From positions 44,802 to 108,801 of the forward strand of contig BCJJ01000040.1 in the NCBI GenBank assembly GCA_039545355.1: a stretch of 64,000 nucleotides of DNA. The letters run 5' to 3'. Source of the DNA: Trichosporon coremiiforme (taxonomy: Eukaryota > Basidiomycota > Tremellomycetes > Trichosporonales > Trichosporonaceae). The position numbers were made by a program, and so were the translations under genes. The stretch's first letter is position 1. Every line of letters begins with the position of its first letter. The notes below the pieces were generated by a model. That model did no database searches. It was not told the origin of the DNA and saw only the letters and a list, made by a program, of their open reading frames with translations. Shown here piece by piece: positions 33,439 to 45,325 of this stretch.

Positions 33439-34899
33439 TCAGAACCGCGGCGCCAGCGCCGGACTTTCCTCCTCAGCCTCGATTGCCCACTCCACCTCGC
33501 CAATCTCGGCCCTGTACGCCTCAGCACCGAGGAGACGGACCCTCAGCGCCAACTCGTGGCCTATGGCCAGCGCGTCGTCCCATCCCACCTCTGTATGGCT
33601 CTGGGCCCAACCCTCAGCAATGGCGAGTCGGAACGCTGCCTCCCTCATATTCTCCTCGGGACCCTCGGTGTGCTCTGAGGCGAGACCGAAGACGGCGTTC
33701 GGCATGTCTTCAAGCCCCACGATACGCATCTCTACGTCCTGATCAATACACGCGAGGGTGGAGGGTACGAGCTGCTTGAACATCCCCGGCGCCCGGGTGT
33801 GCTTGTACACCGTCCCGCTCACTGGCTCCCTTGTCGGCCTGAAGATGACAGTCAACGTTCTGAGCCTAGGCCCGAGGTTGAAGGCCTGTACCCCCATGCG
33901 CGGGAGGTGGGGATGGCGCGGGTCATACTGCACCGTCAGGACTTGGTGTTCCGTGCCTCTCAAACAGTCCTCGACGAGCACGACGGGGGCAAAGAGACCG
34001 CCTGACGTCGACCCCAGTGGTCGGGAGAATGTGACGCGCCGTCTGGCACCGATCTCCGAGTAAGGATACTGCCTTGGATCGGCCCGCAGCCGGACCGTGT
34101 GCACGGACGAGAGAGAGGAGAGTAGCGGCAAAAGACCAGAACAGGGCACGCCGCCGACGAGATCGAGCACCTCGCACCGGGACACGGTCTGGCGAGCGTA
34201 GGCTTGACCGTCGACCGGCACTCTGCGTCGGTGCTGCGTCCGTTTCCGGCCACGCCAGGCGTCGCTTGCGCATACCCTCTCGTCCTCCCCCGCTACCTCG
34301 GGCATCGAGCTCGCCGCGGAGCTGCGGCGTCGTTGGCGTGGTCGTTCCTCCTCCCCCAACTGTCCTAACGCCCCCGACTCCCCCGCCTCCCCCAACTCCC
34401 CCGACCCCACCGACTCGAACGCCGTGGCCAGACTCGGTCGAGCAAGCACCCGTATCGTGGCACGGGGACTCCCGTCCCTCTCTGGCGGCGCGCAGACCTT
34501 GAAGAATCCCAGCCCGACCGCCTCCCCCGCGCCCGTGGGAGCCGTCACTGTCAAACTTCCTCTGGTCGCTGCTGTGGGTGCGCTTCGCCGGCCAAAGACG
34601 AGATGCCGGGCTAAAGCCCCGTCAATCCAGGTCTTGAAGTAGGACGAGGTGGCGCGGAAGGCGAGCAGGGTGCTTGCGTCACTGTGGGAGAGGATGGAGG
34701 CGAGGAGGTGCGGGTAGCTTAGGTGCGGGAGGGTTACTCGGGGACGCGAGGGAGAGAGAGGGTGGGCTTGGGTGTAGCTTGTTAGGAGGGAGGGTTGAGG
34801 CAGAGGCGTGTGGGAGGGGAGGGGAGAGCGCGGGGAGAGGGCGGAGACGCCGAGACGGGGGGAGAAGTCGCCCGGGACCGAGTGGACGAGGAGCGACAT
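33439..34899 (-). CDS. Hypothetical protein with F-box-like N-terminal segment
   Basis: Single exon, 486 residues. I do not recognise a full domain. The segment at about 56-95 (LPHLSYPHLLASILSHSD, then TLLAFRATSSYFKTW) has the spacing of an F-box helix bundle (Leu-Pro start, Trp-like end). An acidic/Glu-Gly linker (GELGEAGESGALGQLGEEE, about 165-185) and a basic RQRRRSSAASS patch follow. The C-terminal half contains CEVLDLVGG and LRTLTVIFRP, suggestive of a degenerate leucine-rich-repeat-like fold. If the F-box is real it would recruit SCF ubiquitin ligase; this is only inference. The ATG at 34899 is the first in frame. Confidence 0.7.
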   Translation of the reverse strand: MSLLVHSVPGDFSPRLGVSALSPRSPLPSHTPLPQPSLLTSYTQAHPLSPSRPRVTLPHLSYPHLLASILSHSDASTLLAFRATSSYFKTWIDGALARHLVFGRRSAPTAATRGSLTVTAPTGAGEAVGLGFFKVCAPPERDGSPRATIRVLARPSLATAFESVGSGELGEAGESGALGQLGEEERPRQRRRSSAASSMPEVAGEDERVCASDAWRGRKRTQHRRRVPVDGQAYARQTVSRCEVLDLVGGVPCSGLLPLLSSLSSVHTVRLRADPRQYPYSEIGARRRVTFSRPLGSTSGGLFAPVVLVEDCLRGTEHQVLTVQYDPRHPHLPRMGVQAFNLGPRLRTLTVIFRPTREPVSGTVYKHTRAPGMFKQLVPSTLACIDQDVEMRIVGLEDMPNAVFGLASEHTEGPEENMREAAFRLAIAEGWAQSHTEVGWDDALAIGHELALRVRLLGAEAYRAEIGEVEWAIEAEEESPALAPRF

Positions 34900-35863
34900 G
34901 GCTCAGTGCTGTTGTCGGATGAGACGAGGCAAGTAGAGAGGAAACTGCAATGGTCGTCCGAAGTGCTTGCAGTGTCGTCCGGCTGGAACGTCGGTACGTC
35001 GGCCGATCTTCGGGGCCGATGAACTATCTCTCGGTATCTAAGAGAGTGGATGTCGATGCCCCTGCTCTTCTGGCAGTCTATCGATCTATTGTCGTCTCCA
35101 GTAGCTAGTGTCCGTAACCAAGAGCGAAAGCGTTTCCACGCGTTGATGTCTAGAGTTGTACAGGTTGGGATCGGAGCATCGAAAAAGTTGAGATGGGAGG
35201 GATGGACAATCGGCGTCTTATCTCTCCATCTGGGCCCGATGGGTGATGTCATCCACCAATGGCGGGCGTCTGTACATCTCAATTCACGCTCCAAGCGAGT
35301 GCATGTGCCCCTGTGCAATGTATGTTGTACATGTGGGTGGGATCTGAGATACTGGGTCAGCTGGCGCGTGAGGATCGCGTGGACGAACCGTCCGTACTCA
35401 CCCTAGCGAGGCTGAGGTCAGCAAGCACCCCGCCCTCTGCCGTCAGCCAGCTTCACGCCTCATGCCTCATCTTGGCGTAGTGGTAGCGTGACCCTCCCCC
35501 CGTTCGAGTACTCAAGAAACCCAGATCTCCAGCGGTCCGCTGGAATCGTCATTCCCCACCCTCGGCCGCCTCCACGACCGTCCACGAGCATCGTTGCTCG
35601 GTGATGAAAGTTCTGCTGGGTGGCGACACGACGTCATTGATTGTTGACAGGACATGGATGTCGAAAACATCGGTGCCCCACTATGCACCCGCTTCACCAC
35701 TCCCGCCGTGCGCGCCCGCAAGGCACTAGAACGTCTGACTCCTGTACGACGCCTCTGCCGAGCGCAACCGTGCGTACCCGCACAACCGTAGACCGATCTG
35801 AAACGCTTTCGTGGACGTGCATAACTTGCCTTTGGACCATTCATTGATATTACGACCCCAACG
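34900..35863. other. Divergent intergenic region, F-box-like / HAD hydrolase
   Basis: About 960 bases without supportable coding sequence. A tRNA-like string at 35472-35512 was examined and rejected (see rejected list). The rest should hold the two divergent promoters. Confidence 0.4.
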
Positions 35864-37184
35864 ATGCCTCTGGCCAAGGAAGACCTCGCAAGATTCAAGT
35901 GAGTCGTTGCACGCTTATCCTGCGGTGCGTCAGGTGTGGGCCAGAGCTGATAGCAGGGTGCTGCAGTTTGACTGCTATGGCGTGAGTGCACGTCGTCCAA
36001 CAACGAGCGGGGCTCGTCGGCCAGTCGAAAACGAAGGACTAGACCCGACCTCGGCCAACGAGCTAACGAGCAGACCCTCATCGACTGGGAGACAGGCATG
36101 AAGGATGCGCTGAAGCCGCTCAGCGACCAGCCTGGCGCACCTGACCCCGACACGATCCTCGCCACTGTCGGAAAGCATGCGCAGCACATCGAAGGCGACC
36201 AGCCGCGCACACTGTATCCGGAGTGGTGAGTGGAGTTGCGGCTGATTACGCAGGGGTGCGCTGTACTGACATCAAAGCTTGGAATACGCGTACGGTCAGG
36301 CGGCGGACGAGCTCGGCCTTAAGTGGAACCAGCGTGAGTCCATTCTCAACGGGGTGTGCCGCCCCAGCGCCCCCGAAGGTTGCACGGCGACCGAGCTCGG
36401 TGACACTGTTGCCCCATACCTCCGACCCTTCCCCCTCCGGCCCCCTGATGCTGACGACGAGACGACGCCGAGCTGTTCGGGTACAGCTGCCCGCGCTGGC
36501 CCGAGTTCCCCGACAGTGCCGACGCGCTGAAGAAGCTGCACGAGCTCGGCTTCAAGCTGACGGTGCTGAGCAACGTGGACAACCGCAGTTTCGAGGGCAC
36601 GCGGCGCCTGCTCGAGCGCGGCTTCAACTTTGACGCCGTCTACACCGCGGCCGACATTGGGAGCTACAAGCCCAGCGCGCAGAATTTTGAGTACGCCATG
36701 AGCAAGGACTTTGACCAGTTTGGCACCGAGCCGAGGGAGATCCTCATCGTCGCGAACAGCAAGTTGCATGATCTCGAGCCGTGAGTTAGTCTTGTCTGCC
36801 TGTGTTCCCTGCGCGTGGTTCGGATGCGGATGTGTTTGACTCCATCCGATGGCTGGGGAACGATCGGGCGTACCATGCCACGCGCCGTCATCTTCACGGA
36901 GCCGAGTGGTTGACTCGAACACAAACGCTGACTTCCGTAGCGGACGCAAACTCGGCTTCAAGGGCGCCTGGATTGACAGGAAGGACGCCCACCTCGGCGT
37001 CACGGGGCAGGAGGACTTTGAGCCCGACTGGACGTTCAGCTCCATGGCCGACTTTGCCGACACGGTGTCGTCCGTGCTGGGTGGCAAGCCGATCCACGCG
37101 TCCAAGTCGGACGAGGCGAACCAGGTTTTCACCAACGACGAGGAGGCCTGCAAGCCGCACTTTCCCCTAAGCACGGCGTGTTGA
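35864..37184 (+). CDS. HAD-superfamily hydrolase (haloacid dehalogenase-like)
   Basis: Model: exons 35864-35898, 35957-35981, 36074-36225, 36278-36333, 36462-36780 and 36941-37184 (276 residues). Splicing joins LQFDCYG to TLIDWE, making the HAD motif I with its nucleophilic Asp (near residue 16). Motif II is LTVLSNVDNRSF (Ser near 142), the motif III Lys is in IGSYKPS, and VANSKLHDLEP corresponds to the motif IV loop. This is a subclass-I HAD enzyme of the type II haloacid dehalogenase/phosphatase kind. The fourth intron (36334-36461) needs a GAG acceptor right after CTGAC and is the least certain; the third uses AAG. Substrate unknown. Convergent with the MFS gene (227-base gap). Confidence 0.85.
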
Positions 37185-37411
37185 AGGAAGCTAGAGAGCG
37201 GGTTGAGCTGGTTGTATGTTGCGACAAGAGATGAGGGTGTGTGATATGGAACTGCATGACGTACACTGCTACACTGCTCTACCCATGACTACTAATCCCG
37301 ACTTATGACTAGAATGATTTAGTGATGATTGAAACTACTACTTGTGACAAGAAAACTTATAACCCATAACGCGCCGTTAAGCGTCCGACCGAAGCGTCCG
37401 AAGCGCACCTT

Positions 37412-39458
37412 TTAGTAGGTGTAGACGAACTCGTCGTTCTGCTGGTCCGTGAGGTCGAGGAAAGCCTGCTGGCCCAGGGGGTTTCCGTTGGCGTCGACCT
37501 GCGTCTCGTCCTGCTGGGAGAACTTGGCGTTGAGGGACGAGTTCTGGATCTTGGCCGGCTTGCCGTGCGCGACGCGCTCAGCCTCCTTGCGCTTGTTCAT
37601 GACGAGGAGGACGCCCCAGAGGCCGACCGTGAGGCCCATGGAGGCGACGAAGAGGCCAAGCACACCGCCCAGACCGGGGTGGTAGCGGGGCGCGTCCTTC
37701 TCCTGGAACAGGAAGGGGCCGACAATGTTGCCAACGGCGAGACCAGAGTTGCACAGCGAGATCGTGAGCGACTTCTTGGTGTGGCCCGCAATGTTGGCCG
37801 CGACCCAGGAGAACATGAGCGGGTTGCCACCGAACAGGAAGCCGATCAGGTAGTAGCCTGCCAGCATGGCTCCGCGCGCCTTCTCCGGCGTCAGGGCGTA
37901 CAGGAGCGCCGCACCGATCACGCACGGGACCATGAACGCAATGAACACGATGCCCTTGTACCGGAACCGGGTCGCGAGGTAGCAGCCACCCAGGCACACG
38001 GCGGTCTGCACAAAGCCGAAGGGGATGTTGAGCAGGATGGTCTGGCGCGAGTCGAAGCCGAAGCCCTTGATGAGCAGCGGGCCAAAGGTGTTGGTGACGG
38101 CGGCGACGGTGTTGATGCAGAAGATGAGGAGGAAGTAGAACCAGACAGGGATCGAGAGGAACACCTCGCGCACCTGGTCCCAGCGGATGGTCTTGTTCTC
38201 GACACCCGTGTTGTTGTCGCGCAGGCGCTCGACGGCCATCTTGCGCTCCATCGGCGTCAGGAACCGCGCCGTGGCCGGGTTGTTGTCCAGGCGCCAGTAC
38301 AGGAGCGGGGCGGTGAGGACGGTGATGAGGCCGACGAACAGGAACAGGATCTGGTACACGTACAGCGGGCCCGAGGTGATGAAGCTCAGCGCGTACGTCA
38401 GCAGCGAGCCGAGCATGGAAGCGACGCCGTTCGTGCCGTACCAGAGCGCGATGCGGAGGGGCTGCTCGTGCCTGCGGTACCACGTCGTCGTGATGACGGT
38501 GAAGAGGGGGATGTTGACGGCCTCAAACAGACCGAGCAGGAAACGGTTGCAGAGGAGCGGGCCGAACGACTTGGAGAACGCGAGACCGACCATGCTGATG
38601 CCCCAGCAGAAGATGCACACGGACATGAGCAGACGCGTGGGCACCTTGACGATGAGCGCGGCCGTGGGGCCGGCACAGAGCGCCAGCTGCGCCCAGTATC
38701 CCGAGGACGAGATGAGCGAGTACTGGTTGCCGACGAGGTGCGTCTGCTCACGCATGCCGAACGCGGCGCCGTAGCCGACCGCCGACTTGTCCAGAATTTG
38801 CAGGAAGTACACCCTGGATGTCAGCGATGACTCTCTCATTTCTCTCCTGTCGGCTTCGTGTCGCGATTGCAAGGAGTGTTTTCGGCGGATTTGTCGCCAC
38901 CGCCACCGCACTCATTGGTCGTTCCCGCCGGGGACCCCGCAGTGCCAATTGTGCCCACCGACTAACACGGGGAACCCGCTTTCGGCGCTAAAAAGCATCC
39001 CCAGGAGGTTCTCGCGTCCAGCGCGATGCACCACCACGTAATTGCCCGAATGTTTGGGCTCACAGCGAGCGTCGCGTTCGCCGGTATCGCGGGCAACCAG
39101 GACACAACCCGCGACCCACATGCTCCACCTCGCTCAGACCCTCATCCTCCTGACCAACTGGAGTTGTCACTCACCACATGAGCACCGGCATGATCGCCTT
39201 GTCAATCTTGCGGCAGATGCGACGCGAGTCCTCGTCCGTCATCACGATGCGCTCGCCTTCTCCGAGCGCCTCGAGGGCCGCGTTCTTGTTGTGCCCATGG
39301 TGTCCCTTGGCGAGCACCGTCTCGTCGTGGAAAATGTCGTCCTTGTCCGTAGACTTAACAGGGGACAGGTCAGCCTGGCTGTCAGCGGGTTGGCTCCCCA
39401 TATGTCGGATTGTCGCGGGGAGGGGTGGACTCACTGTCGGTGGTGTGGTGGGGGACAT
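37412..39458 (-). CDS. MFS permease, DAL5/TNA1-type (anion:cation symporter family)
   Basis: Exons 39375/39435-39458 region, 39175-39374 and 37412-38813; the product is 541 residues if a 60-base intron (39375-39434) is removed, 561 if it is kept. The cytoplasmic N terminus has EDSRRICRKIDKAIMPVLMW leading into YFLQILDKSAVGYG, the diagnostic first helix of the allantoate/nicotinate permease family. Twelve membrane helices can be traced, with the loop 2-3 region, GLFEAVNIPLFTVI, WYRRHEQPLRIALWYGTNG and a central hydrophilic loop (LTPMERKMAVERLRDNN). It likely imports a small carboxylate, ureide or vitamin across the plasma membrane; the substrate cannot be inferred from sequence. A 361-base intron (38814-39174) separates the two main exons. 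Confidence 0.9.
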
Positions 39459-41735
39459 GGTGGCCAGCAGGATAGGTGATGGAGGAAAAAAACAGGATCG
39501 ACACGGCACGCAGACTTATACTCTCCCCTCGGGTGTCTACAGCCGGCATATCACGGCTAGCGCTGACCAGAAGCCTGTTCTACAGCTCTGCAGCACGCCG
39601 CGACCCGCATCAATACCGGTATTCTGGGTTCTTGGCAGTTCGCTTCCCCCGGCTCTTGCGGCTATGTGCGCGCAAGGTGTTAGAGCGGGGAGGTGGCCGC
39701 GGTGGCTGTGGTATCTGGCAGAGGGTTCTGAGGCCCAGCGGGGTATCCACCTGGGCCACCTGAGGCGCCTGGAGCGCACAAGCCGGGGGTGGGCCTTGGG
39801 ATGATCGAGTCAGCACCTGGAGGGGTGGCTTGGATGGCTTGGTTGGGGGAGCCGGGAGCCCCGGGCCGGGTGCCGGGGCCCTGATGGCTCGGGTCGTTCG
39901 TGTCGTCTGCATGAGAATGGCAGAATATACGACCCTTGATGCCCAAAGGTTCGAATTGCCAGTTCCTGGATCCTGGAATCATCTCTGAACATGCTCACCA
40001 GCAGCAGTCAACGGGGCGGGGAAACTGTCAGGTATGAGGGCAGGGTCAGGTCCTTCAGGAAGGGATCTGGGGAACCTTGAACTGCTCCACCGCTCAACAC
40101 CCTCTCCAATCCTCCACTCTGGTCGGCGCTTGGCCGCTCCGGCCCGGTTGCCGCCTGCGCGCACAGCCCAGCCAGTGCCAGGCAGAGATGCTTGTAGGCA
40201 ACTCGCGGCAACTCAAGGCATATCCCTCCCTCCGCCCTCGGCGGCATCTCGCGGCGTATCGTCCAGCTTCGGCCGGTGCTGATTCGTCTGCTCGTCTGTA
40301 AACATGCGGGCACCGCCGTCCCATCGCAGGAAAGTGAGGAACGGCAAACAGCGGACGACGGCATAACACGGCCTATGAGGAGGTATCTACTGGTGAGAAG
40401 AGCGATGTCGTCGATCCGGCTTGGCTTCCCAGTGGCTGCCGGCCCGGTCGGCGCGGTACGGCGCGCGTCGGGGCTACCTCACCTTGCCCGTTCGTCGCGA
40501 GCGATAGGCGAGAAAGAGAGACATGTGTCGGGTTTCGGATTGTTCGTGGATATCGCGAACGTGCGATGAGATCTACATCTTGTCTGGGCTGAGCTTGGCG
40601 GGAGGACATCGGCCGTGAGCAAGTATAACATCACCCCTCCTCTCTGAGCAGCCCAAGAGGTCCCGGGTGCTCCTATCCTTGAAATTCAAGAGCTGCTATC
40701 CCGGCAAGTGCCGGAAACCAACGTTTTAGCCATCGGCACAACGCGGCCTGAAGATTAGGCCTATCGTGATGCGATGGCCCTCCATTCCCAGTCTGACATC
40801 ATGATACCGCAGCTCCCTACGGCCTTGATGCTCGGCACGCCCGCTGCCGAAGACACATGCAGACACATGTCTGTAGCGCGCGGCAAGTGGCGGCCCTCAG
40901 TTGCGAGCGGCACAGAACGGCTTTACTAGAACGCAGTCGCGAGCAATCATCGCCCGAACTGACATCATATCGCGTCGGTTCAACACGGCTTTCACGCTTC
41001 GTGGTCTTCGGCAGCTAGGTCCCGAGGGCTCATGCTCACTGATGATGCATCTTGTTGACGGCGGCGGTTGGCGGTTAGTGCCGGCCCAACGACTCCTTGC
41101 GGCCAGATGTCGACGGAGTCCTGGCGGCGAGGAGCGGTTCGCGGCGGTCAACTAAGTGGTTTAGCCGCAGAGATACTCCGACGATGTCCGTCGCCGCACT
41201 TGCCGGAGCCGCTCCGCAAGGGACGCATCAGCACGTGTCCGCTTGCTTCGACACGGCTACAGACGGACTTCTCAGTGATTGTTCTCACGGTCATCGGCCC
41301 GGGTCATGTCGTTGACGTTGTTTATCTTGGGGCAGGATGGCACGCCGGCAGCAAGGGGGTCCTGCGAGGACGCATGACGGCTATCTTCGGCCTATCTTCG
41401 CCGGCGGGACACGGTTATCGCTGGGGTATACCTTTGACGCGGTTATCGGGGGTTATCTAAGCTCGACAGTGTGCGGCGCAAGCCGGCATGCCCGGGCAAG
41501 ACGTGCCCGGTGTCTGAGGGAGGGTCGTTGTTTTGTCGGTGTTCCTTGGGGGATGGCCGTCGTGCGTCCGTGGCGGTCGGATCACTATCGAGAATCAAAG
41601 CTGAAGAAGCACCGAACCCGCAAGAGGAGCGATAGCATGGCATGATGCATTACGCACTCAGCACGTCCGCACTACGCATTACAACACGTCCGCTCTAAGT
41701 CTCGCCCCTGTCTATCTCTACGCTCCTCTAGATGT
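39459..41735. other. Intergenic region between MFS permease and adenylate-forming reductase
   Basis: About 2.3 kb with no supportable gene. Open frames are short, overlap on both strands and carry no motif. It contains the MFS promoter at the left and the 3' region of the reductase gene at the right. A short direct duplication, ACACATGCAGACACATGT, lies at 40852-40871. The length is well above most spacers in the window. Confidence 0.45.
39515..39520 (-). promoter_or_regulatory. TATA box of the MFS permease gene
   Basis: TATAAG on the coding strand, 57 bases upstream of the start codon. Confidence 0.45.
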
Positions 41736-44700
41736 TCAGTGTCCATTCTGCACAGGCGCAGCCGCAGAAGCAGGTTGGGGGAAAAATCGCGACTCGCGCC
41801 ACACCTCGACCCACTTGGCGACCAGGCTCTCGTCAACGGGCTTGAGGGAGCGCATGACCTCGCACCTCTCCTCTGCCCTCCCAGTCTCGAAAGCGGGATG
41901 TGACCTTTCCTCCTCTCCACCAATACGTCCCTCGTAGAACGGGAGCAGTTTCCGCGTCGGATTCGCCGCAACGTCCGGGTCGCTCTCGGCCAGACGCCTC
42001 AGCCACTGCCGTCTCGGCACAGCCTCGAAGACGACGCCAGCGCGGCGCAGGCCCTCCAGTATCGACGCAAAAGGGGCAGTGTGCCGGTTCAGAATGTGCA
42101 AGACTTGATCCTCTGCCGGGGCGAGCGCAGCCTCGGCGACTGCCTCTCCCGCCTTATCGACGGGGAGCCACCCGACCTCCTCCTCGAGGCTTGGGAGGGC
42201 GCCGGTGGTGACAGCAGAGCGGAACATGAGTGGCCAAGCCTCGGTCTCGTTCCACACGCCGTGCACGCCGTCGCCGACAAGCTGGCCGATACGGAGCACT
42301 GTCCCCCTCGTCCGGGCGAGGACGTTCTCGACGACCCACTTGCTGCGCGCGTAGCCCGTGGCGCCCGCGTCCTGAGGGCGGGAGGAGACATCCTCTGCGA
42401 CAGTCGAGTTGGACGCCTGCACGGCCCCGACAGACGAGGCGAAGAGGAAGCCCGGCTTCACGGCCAACGGCGACGCCTGCGCCAGATTCAGCAAGTTCAC
42501 TGTCCCCGCCACCGAGGGCTCGAAACTGCCCAGCGCAGCTGCAAAGTTCACCGGCCAAGCGAGGTGAAGCACGCCCGTGACCGAGTCACGGATGCGGGCG
42601 AGATCCTCCCCGAGGCCGAGGTCCGGGAGCGTCAGGTCCGAGGCGTAGCTCTCGATCCGGGTCCAGTCGGGCTCGAGGCGGCGTGCGGCGAAGGACTCTT
42701 CGAGCCGGGTGCGGCTCGCAGAGTGCGAAGCCGCACGAGAGAGACAGATGACGCGCACGCCTGGGCGGCGCAGAAGCGTAGCGACGGCGTGCGCGCCCAG
42801 ACTCCCCGTCGCGCCCGTGACGAGGATGACCTGCTCCGTCGGGGTCGGAGTCGTACCCGGCGCGGCGGGGGTGACCCGCGCCGCCCACTTGGCCGCCATG
42901 GCTTCCATCTCTTCGTACACGCTTACTCCGTTCGTGGTGGCCGAGTGCGACGCCACAGCGAGAATGTGCCCCGCCAACTTGGCCACGCTCGGGTACTCGT
43001 ACACGACGTTCTGGCCCAGTGTCGCGCCGCCCAAGTCGAGTTCCTTCTGCGCCGTGTTCCGGACCCGCGTGGCTTGCAGCGAGTCGACGCCGAAGGCGAA
43101 CAGGTCCGTGTCCCGCGTGATTGTCTCCGCCTTGCTGCCCAGAGACCGGCCAAGGAGTTCTAGGAGGTATGTCTCCGCCTCGTCTTGGCCGGTTATCGTC
43201 CGCTTGGCCACTGCGCCGCTGCCGCCCTCGAAGCGGCGGTACACCTCGTCGATGATCGGGGCGAATTTGCGATAACACGCCGGTCGGAGGATGCTCATCT
43301 TGGTCGCGACCGGGACGTCGGTGTCCGGAGGAAGGATCTCGACCATCTCAGGAAGTAGGCGGGAGTGGCTTGGCGCACGCGCGTTTGCGGCCGCGATCAC
43401 GGGCCACACAGCCTGAAGGTATGCTGATCGGTCGCGCGAAAGCTCGGCCCCGGATTCGGATGGCAGAAGCAGCGCGCCGACCTGCGGCCGCCCGTCGCCG
43501 AACACGATGCATTCCTGGATCAGAGGCGAGTTGCCTCGCTGTGGTGTCAGCGTCGTTCAGTGCATCCAGAAGTTGTCACCCCGGCACCGCCCGTCGCCTC
43601 GGAACACTCACAATATCCAACTCGATCGGGACTGGGTTCGTCTTCTCGCCGAGCGTGAGGGTGAGCGTGTCGTCCATGCGTCCCACGTATTTGACCCAAT
43701 CCTCATGCTCGGGATGCTTCACGAATAGGTCTTTCGTGCAGTAGGCCCCGTCTTCGCGATTACTCATGACCTTGCCTGGCCACCCGTCACGGACAACAGC
43801 CTCGTACGTCCCGCTCCCCCTCGGCACGAGGTCGAGGTACGAGGCAATGAGGCCCTCGACGCGGAGCCAGTTCCACGCCTTGTCGGCAGCATACTCGCGC
43901 CGGCTCGTCAGCAGGGCGCCTGTCTCGGTCGTGCCGTATTGGGAATATAGCGGGACGCCGGCAGACACGAGCCGGTCGCCCAGCTCGTCTGGCACGGCCG
44001 CGCCCGCGAACGACACGGCCTCCATCGACGCCAGCGACTGCACGCCCGCCGGACTCTCGGCCAGCAGCTTCAGCACGTATGGCACGGCAAAGTGCTGGAC
44101 CGGCGGCGTCGGGGAGGCGGTGATGCAGCGCACAATGTTCGCGGCCGTGATCGGCCAGTGGGGCGGAAGGAGCGTGAACGCCTTGCCGTGGTACAGGCAG
44201 CGGAAGCTGGGAACGTCAGCAAATAGAATCGGAACACTGAGCATCGCCGCGGCTATCCTTGTCTATCACCCCACTCCCAGGCTCTCAGGCTAGCCTCGCG
44301 CCTCTCAGTTCACCCAGTCCATCCAGTCCATCCCATCGCACAACCAGCCTGGGCACAAGCCTTCCACTAGCTCACTAGCCCACTAGTCCCGCTCGGAATC
44401 GCCGTGCCCACCGCCATCGCCACCCGCCAACCCTCTGTCCCGTCCGTCGCCCACCCGCTCACTCACATTGAGAAATGGCCAAAGCCGTGGTACAGCGGCA
44501 GCGCGCTGAATCCCGTCTTGGGCACGCTGACGGCGGCGTTGGCGATCATGCCGTAGTGCGTAACGAAGACGGGTTTCGGGAACCCCGTCGAGCCGCTGCT
44601 ATGCAGGATGACACAGGTGCGCCGGCTCTCCTGCTCCGGGCTCAGGCGGGGCGGGAACGCACAAATCTTGGCCGAGCGCACACCGCCAGGGCCCCAGAGC

Positions 44701-45325
44701 GGGAACCGTCTGTCCTCGACGAGCTGTAACCTCGGCGCGTCGCTGCCATTGGGAGCGGCAGCTTGGGAACTCGGCCCGGCAGATCCAGACGGCGTCGAAA
44801 GGGATGCCTCGCCCGTGTTCGTGTTGAGGATATGCGCCGCCTCGGCCGCGACAGACGCATACTTCGGCCCATGGATGAGGTGCGTCGCCCCCGTCTCGGC
44901 GCAGAGGTGCGCGACCGCCTCAGCGCTGTTGTTGACGCTGAGGAGCAGGCTCGTCAACCCGAGTTTCGCGAGCGCAATCTCGAGCAGACTCTCGTCCACT
45001 GCCGTGCTAACCAGTACGGCGATGACGCGTTCCGGCGGTTCCTCCCCTTCTTCTATCTGAGGTTGCAGGCCGAGCGACGCGTAGTACGCTGCTAGCCGGT
45101 CCACGGCACGCTGCACGTCCGAGTACCTGTGAGGGTCAGCATGTTTTGTAGGATGCGGCTTACGTCAAGGTCAGAAGCGCGTCGCCAAACTCTGGTGCGC
45201 CAGTGTGCACGAAGGGCTCGTCGGCTTGCGTCTCTGTTCTGTCAGCGTGGCCAAGGGAGCGACGTACCTGCTCTGAGTGCGACGAGCTCAGTCAGTGATC
45301 GGGCGTGGAAGACGGGGGCGACCAT
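41736..45325 (-). CDS. NRPS-like adenylate-forming reductase (A-T-R)
   Basis: Exons 45268-45325, 45164-45233, 44467-45126, 43612-44206 and 41736-43538 give 1061 residues. The adenylation domain has the phosphate-binding core HSSGSTGFPKPV (near residue 215), FAGAAVPDELG, and QYGTTETGALL near 350. The thiolation domain shows FGVDSLQATRV near 600, with the serine that takes phosphopantetheine. The C-terminal NADPH-dependent reductase has LVTGATGSLGAHAV near 695 and the SDR-like catalytic Tyr/Lys in TGYARSKWVVENV. There is no condensation domain. Such enzymes activate a carboxylic acid and release it as aldehyde or alcohol; a lysine-pathway LYS2 would be larger, so this is probably a secondary-metabolism or unknown reductase. 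The 260-base intron splits the A domain. Confidence 0.92.

Noticed and set aside
35472..35512. tRNA-like string with A-box (TGGCGTAGTGG) and B-box-like GTTCGAGTACTC
   Set aside because: Only about 14 bases separate the D-arm from the T-loop, too few for an anticodon arm, and no acceptor stem can be paired. At best a fragment.
39945..39975. B-box-like GGTTCGAATTG
   Set aside because: No matching stem or A-box upstream.
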